From Prolixibacteraceae bacterium (lineage in GTDB: Bacteria > Bacteroidota > Bacteroidia > Bacteroidales > Prolixibacteraceae), in contig JAIBEZ010000028.1 of NCBI GenBank assembly GCA_019459485.1, positions 124,001 through 188,000 on the forward strand: 64,000 nt of DNA, written 5' to 3'. Position 1 is the stretch's first letter; the number at the start of each line of letters is the position of its first letter. Made by a program: the position numbers and the translations under genes. Below are positions 9,115 to 19,220 of this stretch, in pieces. Below the pieces are notes generated by a model, which made no database searches, had not been told where the DNA came from, and worked only from the letters and a program-made list of their open reading frames with translations.

Positions 9115-10989
9115 CTAATAACCGCTGATAGTCAGTTTTACATTTTCAAGTAATAAATTCTTTTTGTCTTTATTCCAGATATACAGACTTATAATTGCTC
9201 CTTCCGGGAAACGAGCACTCAACTTTAACGGCAGTGAAACTTCCTGCCATTTCTGAACATTCTCTGCAGTTGATAGTAAGTTGATCCGATTGTAGCTTAA
9301 AGATTTGTCGTTAGTATTGATAGATAGTACCAGCAATACCTCGTCATCGCCTAATGTTTCCTGAGGCAAAAAAACTACTGATGCCAAAACATCCATCATG
9401 TCCAGGGTCTTAATTTCGGAAAGCGGAATCTGAATGCCCGGACTATATTCCATTCCTGAATCCATTTTGAACAATTTCTTCCCTTCCACCTCAAGCGTAT
9501 TTTTAATACTTGAATCATTAAAATTCAGCACCCTTTCCACCAGTTGTTTCTTTTCCTGAAATACTTTCTGCTCCACTTTCCTGAAAATGTAAATACCATA
9601 ATCATAACCTCCAAGCACCTTGAAACTTTCTTCAGGAAGCAAGGACTTTATGAGCTGCAACTGCGGATCAGCCATCAGGTTGTCAAGCTGAACGCCTCCT
9701 TCGTTGGGGCCAAAATGTGCATCCCAAACCATTATATCACCCATGTTCATGGTATTAGAAGGTTGTTGCTTATCAGCCACGCCCCAATTATTTAATGATT
9801 GATCGTACGGATCTATATTCAGGAAATGAATCAGATATGGATCGAAATAGTAAATTTTGGATGGTTTATCCAATGATTTCAAATAATTCGAAGCTTCGAG
9901 CATAAGTGTTTGTGGGCGCTCCAATGGAAGTGGCATGTGGTTTTTATTAAAAAACAGCACAACTTGCAACAGAATAATCAAAACGATCAGCCCGATTTGA
10001 AATGTTGTGTTCTTTATTTTTGTAGCCAGCGCATTGAAACCTATCATTGCGATAATAGCTGCCATCGGCACCACGCTAGCAATCACACGGATTAGGCCCA
10101 GCGAACCGCCGGTACCTTTCCACCAAACATACGAATGGGCAGCAAAAAAGCCGACGAAACTTCCTGCAATCAGAAAATAAAACAAAAAAGGTTTTTCCGT
10201 TATCCTGAATGGTTTCACTGCTTTGTATGTCCAGACTACCAATCCGATTACCAGAAATACCAGGAAAGGCCATCCGAATATATATGGACTTTGCTCAACG
10301 AAATGAGAAAGTTTTCCGCTTCCATAGAAGCTATCTCCCAATGAATAGGGCATCTGATGAATAATCCATAACCAATCCTGATAATGCGGATATCCTACGA
10401 GGGTGTAAAAAACCGATCCAACCAATAGAAGTGGTATTGCCCAATATTTTTTTACCAGAAAAAGTGCAATTACAAACAAAGGAAAAATGACGATCCCTTC
10501 GGTTCGTACAAATGGAATAAAAGACAATGCAATGGCTGCCCATAAATACCGGTTACTAAAAAACAACCAAAATGATAAAACCAGTACAAAACTGAATAGA
10601 ATTTCGGTCAGGCAACTTTGCATCAGCAAAAAGTACATGGGCGAAAAAGCGATAAAAAAAACAGGGAGCAGATTAAACTTTTCGCCCGACAAGCGAATGA
10701 GTTTTACCGTGAAGAATATCGCGGCTAAACCTGCAAGCACATTGAACATTCTGGCAAATTGAATGCTGAGTAGCGCAAATGGAGCGACAAGCGTGGTATA
10801 AACAGGTTTTCCCCATTGGTCGAGAAACAACTCGGGATACTTAAACGCATATCGGGCAGTCCTGAAATGAGTTATATTATCGGCGCCGCCATAAAAATCG
10901 ATGCTGTTGAAAACGAAAACAAGCTGAAGAAGAAATAGTACTGATAGAATAATATAGACTGCCTTGTCCGAATTGATTTTCATTTTCAA
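9115..10989 (-). CDS. GT-C type membrane glycosyltransferase with C-terminal sandwich domain
   Basis: This 624-aa polytopic protein has a first helix at about residues 10-27, then an extracytoplasmic loop with DFYGGADNITHFRTARYAF (acidic D near the membrane as in GT-C enzymes) and KPVYTTLVAPFALL, followed by about nine helices up to residue 350. The soluble C-terminal 270 residues end in a beta-rich stretch (VLLVLSINTNDKSLSYNRI, ISLYIWNKDKKNLLLENVKL) resembling a carbohydrate-binding sandwich, as in the 1744-3837 protein. It starts 4 nt after the stop of the upstream GT2 gene, so the two are co-transcribed. That arrangement suggests donor-maker plus donor-user. Confidence 0.75.
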   Translation of the reverse strand: MKMKINSDKAVYIILSVLFLLQLVFVFNSIDFYGGADNITHFRTARYAFKYPELFLDQWGKPVYTTLVAPFALLSIQFARMFNVLAGLAAIFFTVKLIRLSGEKFNLLPVFFIAFSPMYFLLMQSCLTEILFSFVLVLSFWLFFSNRYLWAAIALSFIPFVRTEGIVIFPLFVIALFLVKKYWAIPLLLVGSVFYTLVGYPHYQDWLWIIHQMPYSLGDSFYGSGKLSHFVEQSPYIFGWPFLVFLVIGLVVWTYKAVKPFRITEKPFLFYFLIAGSFVGFFAAHSYVWWKGTGGSLGLIRVIASVVPMAAIIAMIGFNALATKIKNTTFQIGLIVLIILLQVVLFFNKNHMPLPLERPQTLMLEASNYLKSLDKPSKIYYFDPYLIHFLNIDPYDQSLNNWGVADKQQPSNTMNMGDIMVWDAHFGPNEGGVQLDNLMADPQLQLIKSLLPEESFKVLGGYDYGIYIFRKVEQKVFQEKKQLVERVLNFNDSSIKNTLEVEGKKLFKMDSGMEYSPGIQIPLSEIKTLDMMDVLASVVFLPQETLGDDEVLLVLSINTNDKSLSYNRINLLSTAENVQKWQEVSLPLKLSARFPEGAIISLYIWNKDKKNLLLENVKLTISGY

Positions 10990-10993
10990 TAGG

Positions 10994-11716
10994 TTATTTT
11001 AGACTAAAAACATTGTATTTCAGAATGACATAAAAGGCCCTGAGACCATCTTTCCAGTTTATTTTTTTTCCTTCGGCATACGTTCTTCCGTAATATGAAA
11101 CACCCACTTCATAAATCCTGATGTTCGGAATCCGGGCGATTTTTGCAGTCACTTCGGGTTCAAAACCAAAACGATTTTCCTTCAGTTTGAGCGACTTTAT
11201 GTATTCGGTGCGAAACAATTTATAGCAGGTCTCCATGTCGGTCAGGTTCAGGTTTGTGAACATGTTGGAGAAAAAAGTCAGCATTTTATTGCCGATGGAA
11301 TGCCAGAAAAACAAGATCCGGTGCGGATTTCCTCCCATAAAACGCGAACCGTAAACCACATCGGCGAAACCTTCCAAAATGGGTTTCAGCAAATCGTTGT
11401 ATTCGCGGGGGTCGTATTCCATGTCGGCATCCTGAACGATCAGATAGTCGCCGGTTGCTTCGGCAATTCCGCGATGGAGTGCAGCGCCCTTCCCCATATT
11501 TACCGGCTGATGAAAAAGGCGGGCATTGACTTCAGGAAAAGCAGTTTGGAATTGCTCTACTGCCGCAACTGTCTGATCTTTTGAACAATCATTGACAATG
11601 ATTATTTCTTTTTTTATCTGACCGACGAGTTCTACTTCGGATACTTTGCAGAGAATAGCGAAAATGGTTTTTTCTTCGTTGTATGCAGGAATGACGATTG
11701 AAAGTGTTTTATTCAT
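10994..11716 (-). CDS. GT2 family polyprenyl-phosphate glycosyltransferase, DPM1-like
   Basis: This 240-aa soluble GT2 enzyme has [18 protein letters not shown] at the N-terminus, [24 protein letters not shown] (sugar-nucleotide loop) and [14 protein letters not shown] (metal and donor binding). [10 protein letters not shown] and the [12 protein letters not shown] segment are standard for DPM1-like bacterial enzymes that load mannose or glucose onto polyprenyl phosphate. No C-terminal membrane helices or GtrA domain are present. It is first in a two-gene operon with the GT-C gene downstream (4-nt gap). The sugar is not determined. Confidence 0.85.
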   Translation of the reverse strand: MNKTLSIVIPAYNEEKTIFAILCKVSEVELVGQIKKEIIIVNDCSKDQTVAAVEQFQTAFPEVNARLFHQPVNMGKGAALHRGIAEATGDYLIVQDADMEYDPREYNDLLKPILEGFADVVYGSRFMGGNPHRILFFWHSIGNKMLTFFSNMFTNLNLTDMETCYKLFRTEYIKSLKLKENRFGFEPEVTAKIARIPNIRIYEVGVSYYGRTYAEGKKINWKDGLRAFYVILKYNVFSLK

Positions 11717-11790
11717 TATGTATGATTAAGTCTTCAGTTTGGAGGTGTTAAACGATGGTTTAAGTATTTTTTCCAAAAGTAACTATAATA

Positions 11791-13743
11791 TCAATTTTTC
11801 AAAATCAATTTTAGCACCGTGGTTTTTCCTGAAGCGGAAATTTTGCAAATAAAAACTCCGGACGAAATTTTTGATGAAACGGTATGTTTTGGAGTCCATT
11901 GAACCGAGTGAATTCCCTGATTTTCGCGGGCATCAACCAGCGTTTCCAGCTTCTGACCCGACAGATTGTAAATGCTCACATTCACAAAACCGGTTTCAGG
12001 AAGATTGTACCGAATGGTGGTATTTTCAGTCATCGGATTTGGAAAGGCAATTGCGTTAAAATCGTTTTCCCCCAAATTTTCTTTTGCTGAAGTAAGGGGA
12101 GTGCCGTTGATCAAAATTTCATCAAACCAAATTTTTTGCGTTCCGAGGGCGCCAAATTCAGCAATAAATTCGAGGCGATCCACCGCTTTCCAGTCAAACT
12201 TTCCAGCTGCGTTGAACCATGATCCATCCCACGAACCGGTTTCTTTGAAGTTCTTCAGCGGAATTTTCACATGCTGCCAGGTTCCGTCCCAGGTAACTTT
12301 GGTCTGATCAATGGTGTAACTGTTTCTCCACGGATGATCGCCTGCAATGGCCGTTTTCGAATCAATAAACCTGATCTCAAATCTGGTATTTGGCGAATCG
12401 CCTTTGACCCAAAAATCAAGCTCATAATTGTTCGTTGCCAATTTCGATAGGTCTTTGTCGGGCTTCAGATCAAAACCCGGCCCTGAGTATTGGTTGCTTC
12501 CGGTCCAGTAAATTGAATATTTTCCGGTTTGCGGCTGAGTGACCGAATAAAAATCAATGGTTCCGTTTCCGGCACTTCCCGATGCAAAAACTGACTCGCC
12601 AATGAAATCGGTATAAACAGGGAATGGTTTTGTATCGGCAATCAAAACAAATTCTTTTTGTTCCGGAATATTAAAATTCAGGCTTTTCAGTATTTCTGGA
12701 TCCAAATCGTAATCGAACAATTCGTTGGTTCCTTTTTCAAACAGCCCAAATCCTCCCTGGTAATCCCATATTGTCCAGCTAATTCCTTTTTCTTCCAAGT
12801 ATTTACGCACCACATCGTACCAGTAAACCCGGTCGGCATGCGGACTATTTGGAATATATACACCGAACTCACCGCAAAAAATATTCACATTTCTGCTGGT
12901 TTTAAAATTCACTGCAACATCAATCAATTGTTTTACTTTGGCAACAGTTCCGTCGTTTTTATAGTTGTTCAGCGATCCTTCGACCCAGGTTCCTTTTGCG
13001 CTTGCAGGCACTGCCGGCATTTTTGAGGCGACATAAGGAAACGGCACATTCGCGACATCCTGCATGCCGGAAGTCCAGCTTGCTCCCTGATGTGTGAACA
13101 TGAAAGGATCGTAAAAATGGAAAGTGTAAATCAGGTTTGTGTCAGTATAAACCGGCATGTTTTTGAGTTCGCCGTAACCATTGTATCCTGATGGTCCGAC
13201 AATGATGGTGTGTTTGGTATCAACCGCACGAATGGCGTTGATCACCTTTAGTTGAATCTGGCACCAAAGGGCAGTCGTAATTCCGTGAGGTTCGTTCAGT
13301 ATTTCGTAGTAAATGTAATCCGACCGGTTTTTGTAACGCTCAGCCATTTGCGGCCAGACTTTAAGCAGAATGCCTTCAACCGATGGTTCGGTATTGGCAT
13401 TTGGATCGAAAGTGTGGTTATCGAGCAGTAAATGCATTTGCAACTCCTCTGCCCAGTCAACCACCTGATCCAAAAAATCGAAGAACAGAGGATCGATGGT
13501 GTAGTTGGGGGCGCCACCGGTCATGAAGTGCAAATTGATTGGCAAACGGACAACATCGCAGCCCAAACTTTTGATACGGACAAAATCCTGTTTGGTGTAT
13601 TTGGTGAAGTGTATCTGTCGGGCATTTTCCGCCTGAAACCAATTGGTGAGGTTTACACCTTTATTGAAAGGTGTTTGAGCCGAAGCAGTTAAAAAACAGA
13701 AGAAAAGAATAAAAAGCAGTTGTATTTTCTGATGTGTTTTCAT
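11791..13743 (-). CDS. Secreted GH5 endo-beta-glycanase with CBM-like domain and T9SS tail
   Basis: This is a 650-aa secreted protein. The signal peptide is residues 1-22 (ends TASAQ). Residues about 25-355 are a GH5 (beta/alpha)8 barrel with general acid/base E151 in YYEILNEPHG and nucleophile E292 in IFCGEFGVY. Residues about 370-550 form a beta-sandwich resembling carbohydrate-binding modules (KIWFDEILI near its end). Residues about 565-650 are a Por_Secre_tail (AIAFPNPMTENTTIRY), so export through type IX secretion to the cell surface is likely. Substrate is a beta-1,4-glucan or mannan; the GH5 subfamily was not resolved. It lies beyond the SusCD operon terminator, so it probably has its own promoter. 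Confidence 0.88.
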   Translation of the reverse strand: MKTHQKIQLLFILFFCFLTASAQTPFNKGVNLTNWFQAENARQIHFTKYTKQDFVRIKSLGCDVVRLPINLHFMTGGAPNYTIDPLFFDFLDQVVDWAEELQMHLLLDNHTFDPNANTEPSVEGILLKVWPQMAERYKNRSDYIYYEILNEPHGITTALWCQIQLKVINAIRAVDTKHTIIVGPSGYNGYGELKNMPVYTDTNLIYTFHFYDPFMFTHQGASWTSGMQDVANVPFPYVASKMPAVPASAKGTWVEGSLNNYKNDGTVAKVKQLIDVAVNFKTSRNVNIFCGEFGVYIPNSPHADRVYWYDVVRKYLEEKGISWTIWDYQGGFGLFEKGTNELFDYDLDPEILKSLNFNIPEQKEFVLIADTKPFPVYTDFIGESVFASGSAGNGTIDFYSVTQPQTGKYSIYWTGSNQYSGPGFDLKPDKDLSKLATNNYELDFWVKGDSPNTRFEIRFIDSKTAIAGDHPWRNSYTIDQTKVTWDGTWQHVKIPLKNFKETGSWDGSWFNAAGKFDWKAVDRLEFIAEFGALGTQKIWFDEILINGTPLTSAKENLGENDFNAIAFPNPMTENTTIRYNLPETGFVNVSIYNLSGQKLETLVDARENQGIHSVQWTPKHTVSSKISSGVFICKISASGKTTVLKLILKN

Positions 13744-13793
13744 TCGAAAGTATTGTTATTAATTAATTGATTATTAAGCGTTCTCATAGCTTG

Positions 13794-13809
13794 TCCCGAT
13801 CTATCGGGA
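13794..13809. repeat. Short perfect palindrome, REP-like
   Basis: TCCCGAT (13794-13800) and ATCGGGA (13803-13809) are perfect inverted copies with a 2-nt centre. There is no T tract on either side, so it is unlikely to be a terminator. It may be a dispersed palindromic repeat; a genome-wide count would show this. Confidence 0.4.
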
Positions 13810-13972
13810 GAACTCACATGCCAGAAAGCATCCACATTAAACATTAATTTTCGCTTCGCGGATTTCCACTTCGTTCCAATTCATTTTCTTTTTGTGCCGC
13901 CTCCGATGAAATAATTATCAGCGGCATGTTCGTTTCATGAGTTGACAGCTTATTTTTCAGGCATAAATTAAC

Positions 13973-14013
13973 AAAAAAAACTGGCAACTTGAAATGATAT
14001 CAGGTTGCCAGTT
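13973..14013 (-). terminator. Rho-independent terminator of the SusC/SusD/FAS1 operon
   Basis: Read on the minus strand, AACTGGCAAC (14013-14004) pairs with GTTGCCAGTT (13988-13979), 10 perfect pairs around a 15-nt loop, followed by an eight-T tract (13980-13973). It sits 25 nt past the SusD stop and closes the operon that starts at 29511. Confidence 0.92.
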
Positions 14014-14037
14014 ACACACTATCAATTGAGAAATAAT

Positions 14038-15939
14038 TTAATCGAACATTTTGATGTACCAATTTTTTTCGTCGAGCAAAAGATTATAAATGGACTCCCG
14101 CATACCTGAAGGATATTTGGCTGAAACCTTTTTTGCCAGGAATGAAGGGTCGTTGCGACGTTTGGCCACCCTGACCAAATCGTAAAAACGTTCACCCTCG
14201 AAGGCCAATTCCCTTGCTTTCTCATCAAGAATTTTTTCTTCCATGTATTTCTGTAAATCATACTCTTTGCCGTTACCGCTAAAATCAATATAATCTATAA
14301 CTTGATTGGTGTAAGGATCGTGCACATAATTGATGTTTCCAACCTGTATCAATCCATTGTTAGCGGCGGTAAAACCAGCACGGCCACGAATGCCAAGCTG
14401 AGCACGATTCGCAAGAACATCGTAATTGCTACCGTCGTTTACAATATTCATGGCTTTAAGTTTATTTGTTTTGACAACGCCACTAGCATCTCTCTGAGCC
14501 AACCATGTATAAATCTCGGCCAGATAAAGTTGAATTCCGGCAGCTCTGTAAATGATAAAATTAGCATCCTCGTCATAAGTTTGTTTGTCGATTGAATATT
14601 TAAAGACGATTGTATCAAACCCATCCATCATTGAAGTATAGGTACGAACATCATTTTTCATTTTATAATTGAGCATTCCAGTTCCGTTCGAACTATAAAT
14701 AGATGAGAAATAACTTCCATTTTTCATGTATATATAGGAAGTCCCATATCCACGGTAAAAATCGCTTGGAATTCCAGGATTCAATTTGTTCAAGGTGGTA
14801 AGCCATGGCTTTGTCGCATCGGGAATAACCAAGCTATAGTAACTCCAAGTGGTTTCCCATAAATCAATCGCTGCCTTGGTGGGCTTTAGCATGTATTGAT
14901 GAGGCCCCCATGACTCAAATAAATTTTGAAAATCGTTCTGCTGCTGGTTTACTTTGTCGAAATTCAAGGTAAAAATGTGTTCACTAAGATCGATTCTTGT
15001 AAAAATATTTTTCCATAGACCTTCAGAAAAAGTCTCGTCAATCTGGTAACGGTAATCAATATCAGGATCATAAGCATTAGCGATAATGTTAAATTTAGCG
15101 GCAGCCTTTGCCAAATCTCCTGAAGTCAGATACATTTGACCCAATAGTGCATTCAAAGCATAGGTATTCCAAATAGTGACTTCCCATGTTTTATCTGAGT
15201 TGACACTGTAATGGTTCACACCAACCACCCTCACATCTTCTTCCAATTGTTTAGTGAATTCCTTGATCACCATGTCTATATCATAAAACTGTTTTGTCAG
15301 AGTAATAGATTGATTGTAAGTAGTATCGTTATAGAAACCATCCCTCCCAAACACTATACTTACATTATCAACATAGGTTTGCGTTGAATTTAAATACGCT
15401 TCAATCTCTTCAACCGATGAGAGTGATTCATGAATGACCGGAATTTTGCCATAGATCCTGACTGCATTAAAATAAGCCCATGCCCGCATACAAAGAACTT
15501 CTCCATATAACTTATCGTAATTACCGAGTTCCGAAACCTTCCTGGATTTATCAATTACCTCAGGATGACTCTTTTCTAGCTGCGTAATTAAGCTGTTACA
15601 AGCAGATATCAACTTATAAAAGTTAGTGGGATCGGCATATTTATTTGTTTTTGATACCTGAAAGTTATAGATCTCGGCCAAATCAGCGTTGGCATTTGAT
15701 GTGGTCTTCAATAAATCTCCCCGCAATTCGCCCAGAACCATTAACTGTTCAACCAATTCCTGCTGCAAGTTGTATAACCCCATAGCTACAGAACGATATT
15801 CATACCAATCATCAAACATTTTGTCTGATGTGATATCTAATTCCTGGTCGGGGTTAAGAAACTCTTTACAGGAAGGCAGAAATACCACCGACATCAAAAG
15901 TGATAGTATAACAACGGAATATTTCAGATTTTTGCGCAT
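14038..15939 (-). CDS. SusD/RagB-family outer-membrane lipoprotein (second pair)
   Basis: This 633-aa nutrient-binding lipoprotein has signal peptide and lipobox FLPSC with Cys24, followed by KEFLNPDQ as is typical for SusD. The TPR-like helical core is visible in VLCMRAWAYFNAVRIYGKIP (about residues 150-170) and the conserved C-terminal segment EKILDEKARELAFEGERFYD, where SusD proteins share the (E)R..ELAFEG.R..DL signature. It caps the SusC barrel encoded 19 nt upstream and binds oligosaccharide at the cell surface. It is somewhat longer than the usual 500-600 aa. It is the last gene of the operon and the terminator follows. Confidence 0.93.
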   Translation of the reverse strand: MRKNLKYSVVILSLLMSVVFLPSCKEFLNPDQELDITSDKMFDDWYEYRSVAMGLYNLQQELVEQLMVLGELRGDLLKTTSNANADLAEIYNFQVSKTNKYADPTNFYKLISACNSLITQLEKSHPEVIDKSRKVSELGNYDKLYGEVLCMRAWAYFNAVRIYGKIPVIHESLSSVEEIEAYLNSTQTYVDNVSIVFGRDGFYNDTTYNQSITLTKQFYDIDMVIKEFTKQLEEDVRVVGVNHYSVNSDKTWEVTIWNTYALNALLGQMYLTSGDLAKAAAKFNIIANAYDPDIDYRYQIDETFSEGLWKNIFTRIDLSEHIFTLNFDKVNQQQNDFQNLFESWGPHQYMLKPTKAAIDLWETTWSYYSLVIPDATKPWLTTLNKLNPGIPSDFYRGYGTSYIYMKNGSYFSSIYSSNGTGMLNYKMKNDVRTYTSMMDGFDTIVFKYSIDKQTYDEDANFIIYRAAGIQLYLAEIYTWLAQRDASGVVKTNKLKAMNIVNDGSNYDVLANRAQLGIRGRAGFTAANNGLIQVGNINYVHDPYTNQVIDYIDFSGNGKEYDLQKYMEEKILDEKARELAFEGERFYDLVRVAKRRNDPSFLAKKVSAKYPSGMRESIYNLLLDEKNWYIKMFD

Positions 15940-15958
15940 GATAACTATTTAATATATT

Positions 15959-18900
15959 TTATAATCCTAGTTTAATACCAATAATAAATTGCCTTGCTTG
16001 TGGGGTTTGTCCATAATCCACTCCTTGTTCATCGTGCGAATAGGAATAAGAGAATTCTGGGTCGTAGCCTAAATATTTGGACACTGTCAGCAGATTGTTG
16101 GCTGAAACATAAAATTCTGCATTTCTGAATTCGAGGAATTTGTTGGGAATCTTGTAACTAAGCGAAACATTTGAGACACGAAGATAAGTCCCATCCTCTA
16201 TCCAACGCGACGAAAAAGAAGAGTTGCCCATCGGGTCGTTCCACAGTGGACGTGGCACATTTGTAACCTGACCTTCATATACCCACCGGTTCAGTACATA
16301 AGCGCTTTGATTTTCCAGGCCTGTCATTTTTTCATTCTGGTACCTTACGTAGTTGAATATCTTATTTCCTGAAACAAAGTTAATATGAGTATTAAAAGAC
16401 CATCTTTTATAGGTAAAGGTATTCTGCAAGCCGCCGTATAAATCAGGCATCGATGAGCCAAGGGTTGTTTTGTCATATTGATTTATGATACCGTCAGGAG
16501 TGCCATCTGCGCCTGAAATATCCTTAAACTTTCCGTCGCCTGCCGAGTATTGCACGAATTTATCATTCATTAAGTTTGCAGCTGAAGCTTCCTCAGAGGT
16601 TGAATAAACTCCTTCATAAATGTATCCGAAAAAACTGTTTGCAGCCGAACCCACCTGATTAACAGTTTCACCTCCGGTAATCTGATTGACAAGCTGATCA
16701 CCTTTCAACGAAGTTATTTCATTTTTAACTTTCGAAACGTTGGCCAGAATATCCCATTTAAATGTCCTGCTATCGATAACACGAAGGGAAACCGATAAAT
16801 CTAAACCTTTATTTTGCATTTTTCCACCATTTTCAGGCCTGTAGCTATATCCCAGATAAGATGATACAGGCGCCAGAATCAACATGTCGTCAACGGTGCT
16901 TTTGTAAATATCGGCCGCTACCTTGACACGATTACCAAACAATGCAAAATCGATCCCTCCATTGAGTTGGCTCACGGTTTCATAACTTAACTTCTTGTTA
17001 GATATAATAGCTGGGTACAGACCAACTGTTCCCCTATATTTGCCAGAAGCGTAATAATTTGAACTATTGGATTCGCCGATATCATCGTTTCCGGTTTTTC
17101 CATACGACAATCTTAATTTTAACTCGTCGAGCCAACTTAACCTGTTAAACATAGATTCGCTCGATAAGCGCCATGCAAGGGCGCCACCATAGAATAACCC
17201 TAAACGATTATCCCCAATACTCAAAGTATGGATGGCCTCTTCGCCAATTCTTGATGATGCATCAAGTGAAACACTACCCGAAACCAGGTACTTGTCTTTG
17301 TAAACGTAATTAAGGCTTTCGTATATTGAAACAGAGTTCCAATTTCTATTTGCCCCGCCAGCTTGGCGTAAATTATCGGTACCATCCTGTATGTCTTGGT
17401 ACTGATCATTTTCAGAGGCATTCATTGTGAGGCCCCAATCAAGTTCATATTTATTCATCATCAAATTCAACCCGGTGTTTGAGGTGACATTGTGAATTTG
17501 GTTGAACACTTTTTTATAGGATAAGTAGGTGTTGTTGTAAATCGACAATAAATAATCATTGGTGGCTTTGGAAACATTGTAAGCTTCGTCGTCATAGTAA
17601 TGAGCCATTCCATGATTGGGCATAAAAATTACCTCCTTCAGGTTGTTGTATGTTAAACTGAAATTTGTAATAAACATCAGGTCTTTTGTCAGATCTCCTT
17701 CAAATCCCATGGTTGAAAGAAAATGGTAATTGTTGTTTGATGCTTTATAACTGTTAATGATAGCAACCGGGTTACTCACCCCAAGTTCGTCCACTTCAGT
17801 GAGGTTCGAATTCTCCAGGCCATTGAGGTCATATTGGTAAGGATTCAACATAGGCGATTTTCCCAAAGCTGCCAAAATTGGACTGGTTTCTTTCACCTTA
17901 GCTGATTCCTTCATATTTGCAGAATTATAATTAAACGTAACATTCGCGTTCATCCTTAGCCATTTAAAGACATTTAAGCGACTAACAAACAGAATATTAT
18001 AGCTGTCATAGTCACTTGACTCAATTATTCCCTCACTTGTGGTATATCCAAAAGAAAGACCATAACGGGCAATGGCATCGCCACCTTTTACTCTCAAATT
18101 TACATTGGTAAACCTGGCATCTGCAAATATTTTATCTTGCCAGTTAGTATTGTGCTGGTAATCAATATACCGGGCGTCTCTGGGTGTGAGAAAAAGGGTG
18201 GGATAATTTAGTTTGATGTCTTCTTCGTAAAGGCCTGAAGAAAAAATAGCTTCATTGATCAACGTTTTATGCTGACTGGCATTTAATTGAGGAATCTGGT
18301 TTGCTGGAGCCAGTGAATACCCCGAACGTAAATCAACATCAATCGAAGTCTGCAAAGCGCTTGGGTTGAGGGTTTCAACAAATACCAGCCCGTTGGACGC
18401 TTTGGAGCCATAAATGGACGTAATCGTGGGATCCTTGACGACAGTCACATGCGAAATATCGAGCATATTAACCGCTGATAAAGGATTATAGGCAAATCCG
18501 TCAAGGTTGGTGGTAAAAAGGCCTGGATTTTCCATGGGTATTCCGTCAACGACATACAGAGGTTGGCTATTGGCGTTGATCGAATTTATGCCACGGATAA
18601 AGCCAACCGCCCCCGTTCCGGGCGCTCCTTCCCTCCGAATTGAATACATACCGGAAACTTTGCCTTGTAAATATTCATCAATTGATATTGCAGGCGTTTT
18701 ATTGTTATCAACAGTACTCAAATCAAAATAAGATGCTGTCATGTCCTTTCTTAGTATCGTTTGAGAAAGAATATTTAAAGGATCAATACCTGCAGCTAAA
18801 TCATTGTCAGTCAAGTATATTTTTAACTGGTTCCGGTTGTTCAGAAAAATCCTTCGAACTTTAAAATCACTAACCGGAGAAATCACTAACCAATTATTAC

Positions 18901-19162
18901 CAGAACTCGACTTAATCGTAAATTCTCCGGCATCGTTGGTTACAACAGGTAGCTGACTGGAACCTTCAATACTGATGGTAATGTTTGATTGAGGGGCATT
19001 TGTTCCTGAAACAACTACTCCTTTTACAAGAATCGAGTCTTGTACCAACTTATCCTGCGCTTGCGATGAATAAAAGGCTAAAAGCAACACAGAAACAACA
19101 AGCACAACTCTTTTCCAGGGTGCAACGGTGAATAGGTTATTAATCATTTTATCAAGTTTCAT
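15959..19162 (-). CDS. SusC/RagA-family TonB-dependent transporter (second pair)
   Basis: This 1067-aa outer-membrane oligosaccharide importer has a signal peptide (about 1-36, ending SSQAQ), a CarboxypepD_reg-like domain at about 45-115, a TonB plug at about 140-270 with SIDEYLQGKVSGMYSIRREG and PLYVVDGIPMENPGLF, then the 22-strand barrel ending in the aromatic-poor RQFIIGIKLGL. The plug is divergent from the first SusC, suggesting a different ligand or partner. MINNLF at residue 6 is an alternative start. It is co-transcribed with the SusD gene downstream (19-nt gap) and follows the FAS1 gene by 58 nt. Confidence 0.93.
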   Translation of the reverse strand: MKLDKMINNLFTVAPWKRVVLVVSVLLLAFYSSQAQDKLVQDSILVKGVVVSGTNAPQSNITISIEGSSQLPVVTNDAGEFTIKSSSGNNWLVISPVSDFKVRRIFLNNRNQLKIYLTDNDLAAGIDPLNILSQTILRKDMTASYFDLSTVDNNKTPAISIDEYLQGKVSGMYSIRREGAPGTGAVGFIRGINSINANSQPLYVVDGIPMENPGLFTTNLDGFAYNPLSAVNMLDISHVTVVKDPTITSIYGSKASNGLVFVETLNPSALQTSIDVDLRSGYSLAPANQIPQLNASQHKTLINEAIFSSGLYEEDIKLNYPTLFLTPRDARYIDYQHNTNWQDKIFADARFTNVNLRVKGGDAIARYGLSFGYTTSEGIIESSDYDSYNILFVSRLNVFKWLRMNANVTFNYNSANMKESAKVKETSPILAALGKSPMLNPYQYDLNGLENSNLTEVDELGVSNPVAIINSYKASNNNYHFLSTMGFEGDLTKDLMFITNFSLTYNNLKEVIFMPNHGMAHYYDDEAYNVSKATNDYLLSIYNNTYLSYKKVFNQIHNVTSNTGLNLMMNKYELDWGLTMNASENDQYQDIQDGTDNLRQAGGANRNWNSVSIYESLNYVYKDKYLVSGSVSLDASSRIGEEAIHTLSIGDNRLGLFYGGALAWRLSSESMFNRLSWLDELKLRLSYGKTGNDDIGESNSSNYYASGKYRGTVGLYPAIISNKKLSYETVSQLNGGIDFALFGNRVKVAADIYKSTVDDMLILAPVSSYLGYSYRPENGGKMQNKGLDLSVSLRVIDSRTFKWDILANVSKVKNEITSLKGDQLVNQITGGETVNQVGSAANSFFGYIYEGVYSTSEEASAANLMNDKFVQYSAGDGKFKDISGADGTPDGIINQYDKTTLGSSMPDLYGGLQNTFTYKRWSFNTHINFVSGNKIFNYVRYQNEKMTGLENQSAYVLNRWVYEGQVTNVPRPLWNDPMGNSSFSSRWIEDGTYLRVSNVSLSYKIPNKFLEFRNAEFYVSANNLLTVSKYLGYDPEFSYSYSHDEQGVDYGQTPQARQFIIGIKLGL

Positions 19163-19220
19163 TTTATAAATCGTTTACTCTTCCGATAATCAGATTTGTA
19201 TAGCTAGTTTACTTAGATTT

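Larger units (their letters stand above)
13744..14037. other. Intergenic region between SusD and GH5 genes
   Basis: This is about 290 bp without a gene. It holds the operon terminator (13973-14013), a palindrome TCCCGAT-CT-ATCGGGA (13794-13809) without a T tract, and presumably the GH5 promoter near 13750-13785, where the sequence is very AT-rich. Nothing else was recognised. Confidence 0.6.
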
